Part shown: one piece after another, positions 51,254 through 60,182 of the stretch
Layout of the letters: every line of letters begins with the position of its first letter
Numbering within the stretch: the first letter of the stretch is position 1
From: Sphingobium sp. SCG-1
GTDB taxonomy: Bacteria; Pseudomonadota; Alphaproteobacteria; Sphingomonadales; Sphingomonadaceae
Direction of reading: 5' to 3'
Assembly (NCBI RefSeq): GCF_002953135.1
Contig: NZ_CP026372.1
Span: 4,059,001-4,123,000 of the forward strand
Length of the DNA: 64,000 nt
Translations under genes and position numbers: made by a program
The notes under the pieces: generated by a model
Told to the model about the DNA's origin: nothing
The model's database searches: none
What the model saw: the letters and a program-made list of their open reading frames with translations, nothing else

Positions 51254-53205
51254 TGCGCGCGCAATCCGACGTAGCCGCAGCCATCCCCAAGCAAAGGCGC
51301 GAAGACATACAGGGACTGCGCGCCGTCGCGATCCTGCTGGTCCTCGTCCATCATGCGCGGCTCCCCGGATTTCCCGGCGGATTCCTGGGTGTCGACTTGT
51401 TCTTCGTGATTTCCGGCTTCCTGATGGCGGGCCTGATCGACGGACGCCTGACCGCCAGCAGCTTCACCCTGCGCGATTTCTACGCGCGCCGCATCCGGCG
51501 TCTGTTCCCTGCCGCTTACGCCACGCTGACCGCGACCGCGTTGGCTGCGCCATGGCTGCTCGACAGCGTGGAATATGGGGCGTTCGTCAAGCAACTCGCC
51601 GGAGCGTTCGGCTTTGTCGTCAATGTCGTGCTGTGGCGGCAGTCCGATTATTTCTCGACCGGCGCGGAATTGAAGCCGCTCCTCCACATGTGGTCGCTCG
51701 CCGTGGAAGAGCAATATTATCTGGGGCTGCCGCTGATGCTGCTGCTCACGCCGAAGCGACTGCGGCTAGTGGCTATGATCGGATTGACGGCGCTGAGCGG
51801 TGCCGCCTGCGTCTATCTGCTCCAGCGCGCGCCGTCCGCCACCTTCTACATGCTGCCGACCCGAGCATGGGAGCTGGGATTGGGCGGTATCGTCGCGATC
51901 CTCATCAATCGCCGGATCGTCACCGCCGCACCATTGACGGTTCTGCGCATCCTTGGCGTGGCCGCTATATTCGTGGTCGCGATGGTGTTTGACGAGAGCG
52001 GCCATCCCGGACTGCCCGCAGCCATTGTCTGCGTGGCGACCGGCTTGTTGATGATACCCGGCGCGCAATGGCAGGGGCGAGGGATCGGCCATGTCGCGTC
52101 ACTGATCGGCGATCGTTCCTATTCGCTCTATCTGGTCCACTGGCCGCTGTTCGCCTTTGCCAATAATGTGTTCATCGGGCCGGTGCCCCTGCCCGTCCGG
52201 CTCGGTCTGCTGGCGCTGTGCTTCGTTCTGGCGGAATTGCAATATCGGATGGTGGAACAGCCGCTCCGCCACATGGCGATCAACCGGCGGAGCATCGCCT
52301 TAATGCTTGCGGTTCCGCTGATCGTGATCTCAGCCAGTGTCCTCTGGCACAGGGCCGCGCCTCAGGCCGGTGCGCAGGATCATGCGCCGAACTTCGGCCT
52401 GTCCGAACAATGCGTGTTTCGCGGCCCCTTCGATCCGACGCCCGCCTGCGTCAGTGCCGCCACGGCAGACACATTGGTATGGGGCGACTCCTTCGCCATG
52501 CACCTCGTCGATGGCGTGCGCGAAGCCGCGCCCGCGGGCGTGGTGCAGTCGACGATGAGTATGTGCGGGCCATTTCTCGGCCTCTCGCCTGTGGATAATG
52601 GCATCGCCCCGCCGCTATGGGCGAAAGGCTGCATTGGCTTCAATGACAGCGTGGCCGCCTATCTGAGAGGCAACCCCCAGGTTAAGACCGTGGTGCTGTC
52701 CTCCATTCTGATACCCTACCTCGCGCCCGAACCGGGCAAGAAATGGAGAATGCTGGAGCGACGCGGCGAACAATTTGCCGAACTGCCGCAAGGGCCGGGG
52801 CCAGTGCTGGCGGCGCTTGGGCGAACTGTGGAGATGATCCGCGGCCTCGGCCGGAAGGTCGTGCTCATCGCACCGCCACCGTCGATCGATGTCGACTTCA
52901 GCCGCTGCCAGTTGCGCCACATGCAGGGCAAGCCGGTAGTGGCCTCCAGCCGCGACTGCACCTTCTCGACTGCGAACTATGCGCGTCGTCGTGCCGAAGT
53001 GAACGGCTTTCTCCGGGCCGTGCAGGCACGTGGCATCGTGCCGGTCATCTCTCTCGACGGCACCCTTTGCCATGAGGGCATATGCGACACGCGGTGGGGG
53101 AATACGATCCTCTACGCCGACCATGGCCATCTCAGCCGAGGCGGCGTCGTGGCGATCGCCAAGCGTATGGACTGGCGCAACCTGATTGCCGAACGCACGC
53201 GTTAA
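51253..53205 (+). CDS. Acyltransferase 3 with C-terminal SGNH domain (OafA/YrhL-like)
   Basis: 650 residues. The N-terminal ten-helix acyltransferase-3 domain starts RREDIQGLRAVAILLVLVHHARLPGFPGGFLGVDLFFVISGFLM, with the catalytic HH. The C-terminal SGNH domain has LVWGDSFAMHL with the Ser nucleophile and ADHGHLSRGG with the late His. Such two-domain enzymes O-acetylate periplasmic polysaccharide. The start is ATG 51253; an upstream GTG at 51226 is the alternative. It overlaps the flippase stop. Confidence 0.92.
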   Translation: MRAQSDVAAAIPKQRREDIQGLRAVAILLVLVHHARLPGFPGGFLGVDLFFVISGFLMAGLIDGRLTASSFTLRDFYARRIRRLFPAAYATLTATALAAPWLLDSVEYGAFVKQLAGAFGFVVNVVLWRQSDYFSTGAELKPLLHMWSLAVEEQYYLGLPLMLLLTPKRLRLVAMIGLTALSGAACVYLLQRAPSATFYMLPTRAWELGLGGIVAILINRRIVTAAPLTVLRILGVAAIFVVAMVFDESGHPGLPAAIVCVATGLLMIPGAQWQGRGIGHVASLIGDRSYSLYLVHWPLFAFANNVFIGPVPLPVRLGLLALCFVLAELQYRMVEQPLRHMAINRRSIALMLAVPLIVISASVLWHRAAPQAGAQDHAPNFGLSEQCVFRGPFDPTPACVSAATADTLVWGDSFAMHLVDGVREAAPAGVVQSTMSMCGPFLGLSPVDNGIAPPLWAKGCIGFNDSVAAYLRGNPQVKTVVLSSILIPYLAPEPGKKWRMLERRGEQFAELPQGPGPVLAALGRTVEMIRGLGRKVVLIAPPPSIDVDFSRCQLRHMQGKPVVASSRDCTFSTANYARRRAEVNGFLRAVQARGIVPVISLDGTLCHEGICDTRWGNTILYADHGHLSRGGVVAIAKRMDWRNLIAERTR

Positions 53206-53310
53206 GCGCCAACTGGTCCAGAACCATAGTTAGTGCCCGGTTAAGCCTGTTGCTTCACCGAATGATGGAAGCCGTCGTGCCATCACCTTCGCGGGAACGC
53301 GGAGTATTGC

Positions 53311-53982
53311 ATGACGAGCACGTGTCGAATTGCCATAACCACATTCATCGCCTCCATGGCGTTCGCGCAGGCTGTGCCCGCCAGCGCCCGCGACGCCGCG
53401 CCTGCCTTTATCCCGGCCGGCGACGTGGCCGATGCGCCTTCAGGTTTTGTGGAAATGTGCGCGCGAGATGCGGCGCTTTGCCGTGGCGGATGGGATGAGC
53501 GCGCTTCGGGCCGCACACTCGCCGCAGCAGTTGTTGTGTCGGAGCCGAATGCCGAACTGACGCTCGTCAAAGCGATCAATTCGCAAGTCAATCGCGCCAT
53601 CAGTCCAGTGGACGACTATCGCGCCAAAGGCACCAGTGAATTCTGGAGCCGGCCTGGTCGTGGGTCCGATCTCGTCGGCGATTGCGAGGATTATGCGATC
53701 GAGAAGCGGATGCGGCTGGTCGAGGCCGGGTTCGCGGCGGACAGGCTATTCTATGCCGCCGCCTACCTCAAAGGCTATGGGATGCATGTCGTGCTGGTGG
53801 CGCGCCTCTCTTCCGGAGACATGGTGCTCGACAGCATCTCACCGCATGTGCTGCCCTGGTCGAAGGTGCGTTATAACTGGCTGCGCGTGCAATCGACGCG
53901 AGACCCGCTGGTGTGGAACCGAGTCGGCGCGCCCTCATCGAACAGAATCGCCGCCGCAATCGGGGCTGACGTACAGTCGTAA
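53311..53982 (+). CDS. Transglutaminase-like cysteine proteinase (BTLCP)
   Basis: 223 residues with a signal peptide (MTSTCRIAITTFIASMAFAQAVPASARDA). The Cys-His-Asp triad of the bacterial transglutaminase-like cysteine proteinase family is C125 in GDCEDYAIEK, H159 in GYGMHVVLVAR and D174 in MVLDSISPHVLPWSKV. In characterised cases (LapG) such proteases release surface adhesins under c-di-GMP control. The cysteine follows GD as in LapG. It sits between two acyltransferase genes in the EPS locus, with no LapD or adhesin nearby, so the target is unknown. Confidence 0.88.
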   Translation: MTSTCRIAITTFIASMAFAQAVPASARDAAPAFIPAGDVADAPSGFVEMCARDAALCRGGWDERASGRTLAAAVVVSEPNAELTLVKAINSQVNRAISPVDDYRAKGTSEFWSRPGRGSDLVGDCEDYAIEKRMRLVEAGFAADRLFYAAAYLKGYGMHVVLVARLSSGDMVLDSISPHVLPWSKVRYNWLRVQSTRDPLVWNRVGAPSSNRIAAAIGADVQS

Positions 53983-53986
53983 GCGA

Positions 53987-55909
53987 TCAGCGCAGGTTCA
54001 GTCCGCGCGTCGCAGCGCGCGCGCCACTAACCGTGAGATGCTGGCCATCCGAGTAAAACAGCTCCCGATCAGTAGCGAACCGGCATGTTGCACCCGTGCA
54101 CAAGGCGCGGTGAGGATCCCAAAGCGTGACGCCCGTAGTGGCTAAACCGGCGATGACCGCACGGCTTGAGTCCGGATCGGGGGCGGCATTGCCATATTGG
54201 CTTACCTCTCCCGCCATCAGCTTCGTCAGCACGACTCGCACCGGCAAGTGGGAACCGATCGTCAGCGCATAGGGGTCGCTGCCGAAGCTGGGGACGTCCT
54301 GTAGCAGCACCACCTTTTTCCCCTTCGCCTGTAGATGGGCGACGGTCTGGTGAAGCGCCTTTTCCAATGTCGTTGTCTCGCCTCGCAAACCAGTCAGCGG
54401 CACGTTCTGCAACTGCTGCCAGTATCCGGCCAGCACCACCGTCCGGATATCGGCGCGGCGCGCCACGGTATCGAAAGCGCGTGCCTGGTAGGCGATGCAT
54501 TCACGGTGATGTTCGGGTCGTCCGTCGATGCTGAAGGCATAGCCTAGTAGCGGAGCGCAGGAGGACTTGGTGAGGACGGCGGTTTTCTGGCCGAACCCAG
54601 CCGCTTGTTCCCTGATCCCCGCCGCGATCGCGTCTGCATGGCTGTCGCCGAGAACGGCGACCATCGTGCGCCCATCGGCCGAGGACATGCAGGTTTCGAT
54701 ATTGCGAAGCTCCGCCGATCCATAGCGCGCCAGGCAGACGCCTTCCTGCGCTGTTCGCGCGTCGAGCGCCATAGCGCCTGCAGGTTCGGGCAAGCGTCCG
54801 ATCCAGCCGCCGCTGCTGTAGAGCAGCCATCCCGGCACAGCGACCGCGATCACGACACATGCGTAGCGCCAAAGAACGGTGGACTGCGGCAGGACGCGGC
54901 GGCGCAGGGGCGTCTCGACAAAGCGCCAAGAGAGTACCGCCATGACGAAAGTGACCGCGAGGAGAATCAGGCCATGCAGGCCCCCTTCCGGTCCGCCTAC
55001 GATCCGGTTGAGATAGAAGACCGGCCAGTGCCAGAGATACCAGCTATAGGAAATCTTGCCGACGAACTGCATGGCCGGATGGCCGAGTATGCGCCGGTTG
55101 ATGACCGTGCTTGGAGTGGCGATCAGGGCGGTCGTGGCAAGAGTAGGGAGCAGGACGTACCAGCCCGGAAAGGCGATCGAAGGCTGATAGGCCGCTATGG
55201 CCAAAACCAGCACAGCCAAGCACGCAACGGCCAGCCCAGCACCCACACGGCCCGCCACATCGACTGCCTGCCCGCGCGCAATTCCCGCAATCGCCAGTAC
55301 CGCGCCGATGCCGAGTTCCCACGCGCGCGTCGGCAAGAGATAGAAGGCGGCAGTCGGCTTAACCTCCATCAGCACCAGCGATCCGGCGAACGACAGTACC
55401 GACAGGATCACGATGGCGCGCAGCGGCGAAAGCCATCGCTGTTTCAGCAGAAGCAGCAATATGATGGGAAAGAGGATGTAGAACTGCTCCTCCACCCCAA
55501 GCGACCATGTCATCAGCAGCGGGTTGCGGTCGGCGTCCGGCGCGAAATAGCCGCCGCCGAGGTAGAACAGGACATTCGATGCCGCGAAGATCGACGCAAG
55601 CGATTCCTTCCCAAGCTCCTTCAGTTCCAGCGGCGTGAGCGCGAGCAAGCCGACGACGTAGAATATCGCGATCAGCGTAAGGAACGCTGGCAGGATGCGC
55701 CGGGCACGACGCGCATAGAAAGAGGCGTAGCTGAACGCGCCCGCCATGCCTTCGCGATAGATCTGGCCGCCGATCAGGAAGCCGGAGATGACGAAGAATA
55801 TGTCGACGCCGACGAATCCGCCGGGCATCCCGGGAAGCGCTGCATGATAGAATACGACGGCCGCCACCGCGATGGCCCGCAATCCGTCGATGTCCGGCCG
55901 GTACGTCAT
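53987..55909 (-). CDS. Second acyltransferase 3 - SGNH fusion (OafA/YrhL-like)
   Basis: 640 residues from MTYRPDIDGLRAIAVAAVVFYHAALPGMPGGFVGVDIFFVISGFLIGGQIYREG. The SGNH domain has VAVLGDSHADAIA and SDGQHLTVSGA. It is clearly a paralogue of the enzyme at 51253-53205, though divergent, and probably acylates a different position or residue. It is on the opposite strand, convergent with the BTLCP gene, with only 4 nt between stops. It follows the family-4 glycosyltransferase on the same strand. Confidence 0.92.
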   Translation of the reverse strand: MTYRPDIDGLRAIAVAAVVFYHAALPGMPGGFVGVDIFFVISGFLIGGQIYREGMAGAFSYASFYARRARRILPAFLTLIAIFYVVGLLALTPLELKELGKESLASIFAASNVLFYLGGGYFAPDADRNPLLMTWSLGVEEQFYILFPIILLLLLKQRWLSPLRAIVILSVLSFAGSLVLMEVKPTAAFYLLPTRAWELGIGAVLAIAGIARGQAVDVAGRVGAGLAVACLAVLVLAIAAYQPSIAFPGWYVLLPTLATTALIATPSTVINRRILGHPAMQFVGKISYSWYLWHWPVFYLNRIVGGPEGGLHGLILLAVTFVMAVLSWRFVETPLRRRVLPQSTVLWRYACVVIAVAVPGWLLYSSGGWIGRLPEPAGAMALDARTAQEGVCLARYGSAELRNIETCMSSADGRTMVAVLGDSHADAIAAGIREQAAGFGQKTAVLTKSSCAPLLGYAFSIDGRPEHHRECIAYQARAFDTVARRADIRTVVLAGYWQQLQNVPLTGLRGETTTLEKALHQTVAHLQAKGKKVVLLQDVPSFGSDPYALTIGSHLPVRVVLTKLMAGEVSQYGNAAPDPDSSRAVIAGLATTGVTLWDPHRALCTGATCRFATDRELFYSDGQHLTVSGARAATRGLNLR

Positions 55910-55941
55910 GCCATGGCCTGCCGCGGCACCTCCGCCAGGCG

Positions 55942-57036
55942 TCATAGTGATCGATACACGTCGGCGAAGCGGCGGGCGCAGGCGGCGACGGAGAAATCGC
56001 GAGCGAAACGGGCCTGCCCCGCAGACCCCATGCTTTGGCGTTCGTCCGGTGACACGATCAGACGTTCGAGAGCATCCGCAAGCGGTGCGACTTTGCCCGG
56101 ATCGACCAGCAAGCCGCTTATCCCATCGTCTATCTGTTCGGGAATCGCGCCTACACGCGTGGCAATGACGGGCACGCCCCGCGCCATGGCTTCCAGGATC
56201 GACACCGGCTGATTCTCCGCCCGCGAGGGCAGCACGAAGATGTCCGCGCCATTCAACACGGCATCGGCTTCCGATTCGCCGATCCAGCCGGGGAAGTCGA
56301 GGCGATCAGCTATGCCCAAAGCTTTCGCCTGCGCCACTGCTTCCTCCACTGCGCCATTGCCCGCGATGATAGCGCGGAACGAAATCCCGCGCTGAGCAAG
56401 CATCGCCAGTGCCTCGATCAAGACGTCCGTACCTTTGCGCTGGCCGATCAGGCCAAGGAAGGCGATGACGGGCGCTTCTCCTGCCTTCAGAGTACGGGGA
56501 TTGACCGGGTTGGGCACGCCATTGGGAATCTCGACGATCTTGCTTGGCGCGATGCCCATCTGCTCGGTCAGGAAGCGCGTCCAATAGGGGCTGAGCGCCA
56601 CCACGCGGTCTGCCGAGGCAAAGAAGTTGCGGATTCGATCCTGCTTGGCGCTATCCTGCGCAGCGTAGAACTCGTCATAGCCACTGCCGTGCAGATGGAG
56701 GACGACGCGCTGCCCAAGCAAGCGGGCGAGCCGCGCGAACAGCCGCTTGCGCCACGTCGATCCACGCGGAGCGACGTTGATGTGCGCTATCTCCACGCGA
56801 CCGAGCACGGCGCGAGTAGCGAAAAGCGCGAGTGCAAAGGGAACTGTGGCATGTTTGAGGACAGGCCGGTCAGTCAGGCGCGCCGGATGGACGGTCAGGG
56901 CGATGTCCGGCACATGGGCATCGATCTCCCGTTTGAGGTACGTCATGACGCGGCCGATGCCGCCCTGAACGGATAGCCCGTCGGACAGGACAATAGCCAC
57001 GCGCCGCCTCGGACGATCTGGTGATGTGGCTGTCAT
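55942..57036 (-). CDS. Family 4 glycosyltransferase
   Basis: 364 residues with a GT-B fold: LSDGLSVQGGIGRVMTYLKREI near the start, VVLHLHGSGYDEFY, then PVIAFLGLIGQRKGTDVLIEALAML and DIFVLPSRAENQPVSILEAMARGVPVIATRVGAIPE. It transfers one sugar in EPS assembly. It is read with the acyltransferase at 53987-55909. The 251-nt region upstream (57037-57287) is relatively AT-rich and probably holds the promoter of this two-gene unit. Confidence 0.9.
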   Translation of the reverse strand: MTATSPDRPRRRVAIVLSDGLSVQGGIGRVMTYLKREIDAHVPDIALTVHPARLTDRPVLKHATVPFALALFATRAVLGRVEIAHINVAPRGSTWRKRLFARLARLLGQRVVLHLHGSGYDEFYAAQDSAKQDRIRNFFASADRVVALSPYWTRFLTEQMGIAPSKIVEIPNGVPNPVNPRTLKAGEAPVIAFLGLIGQRKGTDVLIEALAMLAQRGISFRAIIAGNGAVEEAVAQAKALGIADRLDFPGWIGESEADAVLNGADIFVLPSRAENQPVSILEAMARGVPVIATRVGAIPEQIDDGISGLLVDPGKVAPLADALERLIVSPDERQSMGSAGQARFARDFSVAACARRFADVYRSL

Positions 57037-57287
57037 GTCGCTGCGGCTGGAGAGTTGCCAAGAACGATGGATTGCGGTGCTGAAATATCATGACACGCAA
57101 ACGATGGAATGGGGCGGCTATCCGCAAGAATTGCCACGTCCCCGCCTTGCATGTCCGTCAGAACCCCTCCGATTTGTGCCCTAGTGCATACTGCATTGCG
57201 GCAAGTCAAACTGCTATCGTTAACGCTGAAGCGGAAACAAAAGGGCGTGCATCAGGCGTTCTTCAGCAGAAATCCACATCACGCCGA

Positions 57288-57821
57288 TCAGCGATGCTCG
57301 CCGGACCCAGCAAGCCCCGGCCTATGATGCGACGACTCGCGCTTTTTACTCTTGCCGCCAATGAAGGAGGAAATTTTGTCGAGCAACTGCACCTTGCCGT
57401 AATCAGTGGAACTCGGCAACGGCGGCACCAAAGTCTGCCCGAGGAGGCGCACCACATCCTCCGCCGTCCACGCAACATAGATGCCCTGCCGCGTTTCGAG
57501 CGCCTTGACGGTCGCGAGCTGATGTTCGTTGCGATGCTCGCCCAAGGAAGCGCGCCGCGGGAAAACGATGATCGGCTTCTGATGCTTCTGCGCCATCAGC
57601 AAAGTACCGATTCCGGCATGTGCGACGATCAGGCTGACGCGAGCGAGAATATCGGAGAACTCGACCGGGTCGATCATCTGCCGCCATTCGATATTGCGCG
57701 GCACATATTGGCCACGGCCCGTCTGCGCGAGAATCGGCTGCCCGATACCCGGCGCCGCCTCGTCGACGATCTCGATCAGCCTGTCGAACGGTAGCTGGGT
57801 TCCGACCGTGACGAGGATCAA
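57288..57821 (-). CDS. PssE-like subunit of a split glycosyltransferase (Alg13/GT28 C-domain type)
   Basis: 177 residues from TTG 57821, which overlaps the pssD-like stop in TTGA. LILVTVGTQLPFDRLIEIVDEAA is the classic Alg13/MurG C-domain start, followed by YVPRNIEWRQMIDPVEFSDILARVSLIVAHAGIGTLLMAQKHQKPIIVFPRRASLGEHRNEHQ, the donor-binding motif. With PssD it forms a two-chain transferase. In rhizobia PssDE adds glucuronic acid to the lipid-linked glucose, so the same may apply here. Confidence 0.88.
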   Translation of the reverse strand: MILVTVGTQLPFDRLIEIVDEAAPGIGQPILAQTGRGQYVPRNIEWRQMIDPVEFSDILARVSLIVAHAGIGTLLMAQKHQKPIIVFPRRASLGEHRNEHQLATVKALETRQGIYVAWTAEDVVRLLGQTLVPPLPSSTDYGKVQLLDKISSFIGGKSKKRESSHHRPGLAGSGEHR

Positions 57822-58285
57822 AACAGCCCGCCATAATAATGCGGACCTTTGGGACGGGCGAGGTTTTCCCACTGCGTCAGCCACAGCGTTGAGAAGTAAC
57901 GCGCGAACTGGCCGCTCATAGAGGGCTTTTCAAAGTTGGCGAGGCTGTCGATCCAGACCGTTCGGGCGCCATTCACCCGTCCGATGACCAGACAGAACAG
58001 GCCCGGCAGAGCGCCGGTCGTGATGACGACGTTCGGCCTGGTCTTACGCACCAGACGCCAGCATTCGATAAGGCACTTTATCGCCTGGTTGATCGAACTG
58101 CGGTTGCAATCGGGAAGGTACACAACGTCGCCAAGGCCATCACGCTCGGCGAGTCCCACGGTGGTGGTGCCGTAGATGACGTCGAATTTGTCTAGTGCGG
58201 AGCGAAGAAGCATAAGTTGCTCCCAATGGCCGCCGCCCGAAGCAACGGCCAACACCTTCACGCTCTGGTCAAGTAAACCGTCCAT
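57818..58285 (-). CDS. PssD-like subunit of a split glycosyltransferase (Alg14 type)
   Basis: 155 residues from ATG 58285 (a TTG at 58297 would add 4). KVLAVASGGGHWEQLMLLRSAL starts the Alg14-like acceptor-binding half, and RKTRPNVVITTGALPGLFCLVIGR with WIDSLANFEKPSMSGQFA continues it. It recruits the catalytic PssE chain to the membrane. Gene order is pssD then pssE with overlapping stop and start. A 65-codon open frame ends just upstream (58294-58491). Confidence 0.9.
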   Translation of the reverse strand: MDGLLDQSVKVLAVASGGGHWEQLMLLRSALDKFDVIYGTTTVGLAERDGLGDVVYLPDCNRSSINQAIKCLIECWRLVRKTRPNVVITTGALPGLFCLVIGRVNGARTVWIDSLANFEKPSMSGQFARYFSTLWLTQWENLARPKGPHYYGGLF

Positions 58286-58293
58286 TGATCCAG

Positions 58294-58491
58294 TCAATTC
58301 AACATCTTCCGGGTCGCGGCAGATCGATAATCGAAAACGCCGTCTGGTCCTGAGGCTTCGATAAGGATTGCATTTGAGCCAGTGAAAACTCTTATTAGGC
58401 TTGGGGGATACATGAGACGCTGACGTGCGGCAAGAGCACGCGAACCTATGCCACGCACTATTATCGTTTCGTCGACTTCAGAGATTATCAT
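58294..58491 (-). CDS. Possible small ORF upstream of pssD
   Basis: 65 codons, MIISEVDETIIVRGIGSRAL at the start and VFDYRSAATRKMLN at the end. The TGA overlaps a TTG that could start PssD (TTGA), repeating the arrangement of the pssD-pssE junction. It is neither clearly secreted nor membrane-bound. An AT-rich stretch with tandem A/T runs precedes the ATG (58500-58560), plausible as a promoter. It may be a real leader peptide or small subunit, or may be spurious. Confidence 0.4.
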   Translation of the reverse strand: MIISEVDETIIVRGIGSRALAARQRLMYPPSLIRVFTGSNAILIEASGPDGVFDYRSAATRKMLN

Positions 58492-58711
58492 GACCGTTTT
58501 ACTATGCGAAAGAAATGAAAATACAGTATCTTTCCAGCGGCATCGCTAAAAACACATCACAATATCGAAGCGCCCCCACTGGCTAAGAACTCCTGCTTTC
58601 ACGTTGCCACGATCCGGGAAAGCCACTATCCAGCCTCCGACTATCACAGGTTCCGGCCGGTCCTGACCGGTGTGGCGCCGAAGAGTCGGGCAATCGCGAA
58701 TGAGGGTCTGA
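58492..58711. other. Intergenic region between divergent pssD and VpsF-like units
   Basis: With the small ORF at 58294-58491 this 220-bp stretch (414 bp if that ORF is spurious) divides two divergent units. It is noticeably more AT-rich than its neighbours near 58500-58560, so it probably holds the promoters of both. I see no RNA gene or repeat in it. Confidence 0.5.
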
Positions 58712-59989
58712 ATGTATCAGCTGACTTATTATGTTGTAGTTGCTGGTACGACCCTGCTTTTCCTGTTCAACGCACCGCTGCTCAACCTCATCGGATGGCC
58801 CTACACGACCGGGGGCGGGTCGATCGTCACCAAGATCCATCCTTCCTTCTACCTGTTCCTGATCGGCGCAGGGGTTTCGTTGTTCTTCGGTCAGAGGCGC
58901 TCCTGGAGCGTCGTCCGGACACCGCGGTTCCTGATCTTTCTGCTGGCGACATTCATACTGCTTGGCAGAGCCATATTCATTACCATGGCGGGCAAGAACG
59001 AAGGCGAGCTGTCCGCCATTCTGGACACGTTCCTGACGCCAGCGCTGTTGATCGTCTGCTTCTCCGTCATCAGCGCGCCTGATCTTGGGAAGATCGGACT
59101 GGCGCTTCGGGTTTTCTTTGTCTTCAACTCGCTAATGGGCCTCGTCGAGCGCGTCGTCGGCTTCCGCTTTATCCCAAGCTTCCTCGACAAATTCACAAGT
59201 CAGGATCGCGCCGCAGCCATGCTGGGCCACCCGCTCAATGCGGCGCTGCTTACGGGAACGCTCATCGTCTATCTCGCCACCGGTACGCAGACGAAAACGC
59301 GGCCGGGCATTCGCGTAGCCGAGATACTTCTGCATGCCCTTGCCATGTTCGCCTATGGTGGCCGCTCGGCATTGGTGTTCACAGCGGCCGTGGTCCTGCT
59401 CAGCAGCGTCATCACTCGCCAGAGCGCAGGCGGACCGAGGATCGGAATGGCGCAACGCCTGATGCCTCTCCTCATCATAGCGGCCGGCGTGTTCCTGGTC
59501 TTCCTGCCAATACCATTCATCGACGCGACCCTTGACCGGTTCACGAATGACAAGGGCAGTTCGCAAACACGCGACGGCGCGATGCAGGTGCTCAGCATGT
59601 TGGATATGGACCAGCTTCTGACCGGCATCAACGTGACGCAGCGAACGACATTCCTGACCTTCGTCAATTCTCCGGCAGGCTTCGAAGTGTCGTGGATCGC
59701 GCTAACCGTGACATACGGACTGCTGGCAACGATCCCGATGATGCTCGCGCTTCCGACCCTGCTGTTCGGAACCGCGCGCAATCTCGACCGCTCTGCCTTC
59801 TATATAGCCGTGCTTTTCATGATCGTGACGGTCGGGTCCCTTTCTCTAGGATCCAAGTCGCTGCTCCTCAGCCAAGCGCTGGTGATGATGTTCGCCTTGA
59901 CGCAGCGCGGGGATACCCTCGAGAGACGAACAGCTTTCAGGCGAGGTCCGGAAGTGCGTGAACCCATGCTACCGCCTTCAACTTCCTGA
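58712..59989 (+). CDS. VpsF-like polysaccharide biosynthesis/polymerase membrane protein
   Basis: 425 residues with about ten helices, resembling the VpsF/Wzy-type family: YYVVVAGTTLLFLFNAPLLNLIG at the start, VFFVFNSLMGLVERVVGFRFIPSFL, then AMLGHPLNAALLTGTLIVYLATG, FAYGGRSALVFTAAVVLL and FLTFVNSPAGFEVSWIALTVTYGLLATIPM. In known Wzy systems such proteins join lipid-linked repeats in the periplasm. Together with the ligase-type protein at 48696 the locus has two candidate polymerases. It is followed by a GT4 gene after about 190 nt. Confidence 0.78.
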   Translation: MYQLTYYVVVAGTTLLFLFNAPLLNLIGWPYTTGGGSIVTKIHPSFYLFLIGAGVSLFFGQRRSWSVVRTPRFLIFLLATFILLGRAIFITMAGKNEGELSAILDTFLTPALLIVCFSVISAPDLGKIGLALRVFFVFNSLMGLVERVVGFRFIPSFLDKFTSQDRAAAMLGHPLNAALLTGTLIVYLATGTQTKTRPGIRVAEILLHALAMFAYGGRSALVFTAAVVLLSSVITRQSAGGPRIGMAQRLMPLLIIAAGVFLVFLPIPFIDATLDRFTNDKGSSQTRDGAMQVLSMLDMDQLLTGINVTQRTTFLTFVNSPAGFEVSWIALTVTYGLLATIPMMLALPTLLFGTARNLDRSAFYIAVLFMIVTVGSLSLGSKSLLLSQALVMMFALTQRGDTLERRTAFRRGPEVREPMLPPSTS

Positions 59990-60182
59990 TGTGAATTATA
60001 TAGTTAACGCGTATTGTTGCGTCATAGCGTGCGGTATCTGCGTTTTGCCGCCACCCTAACTTAAGTTGTGTCTTGTGCGATGCACAATATGAAGGCAACG
60101 TCTCCGCACGGATTAGCGTTGCGCGGCGGAAATCGCCCGCAAGGACAAGATGCCAACAGCACGGAACGGGTAGGCCTACTAC

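Noticed and set aside
54605..56212. 535-codon open frame antisense to the acyltransferase and GT4
   Set aside because: Spans two clear genes on the other strand and has no domain signature.
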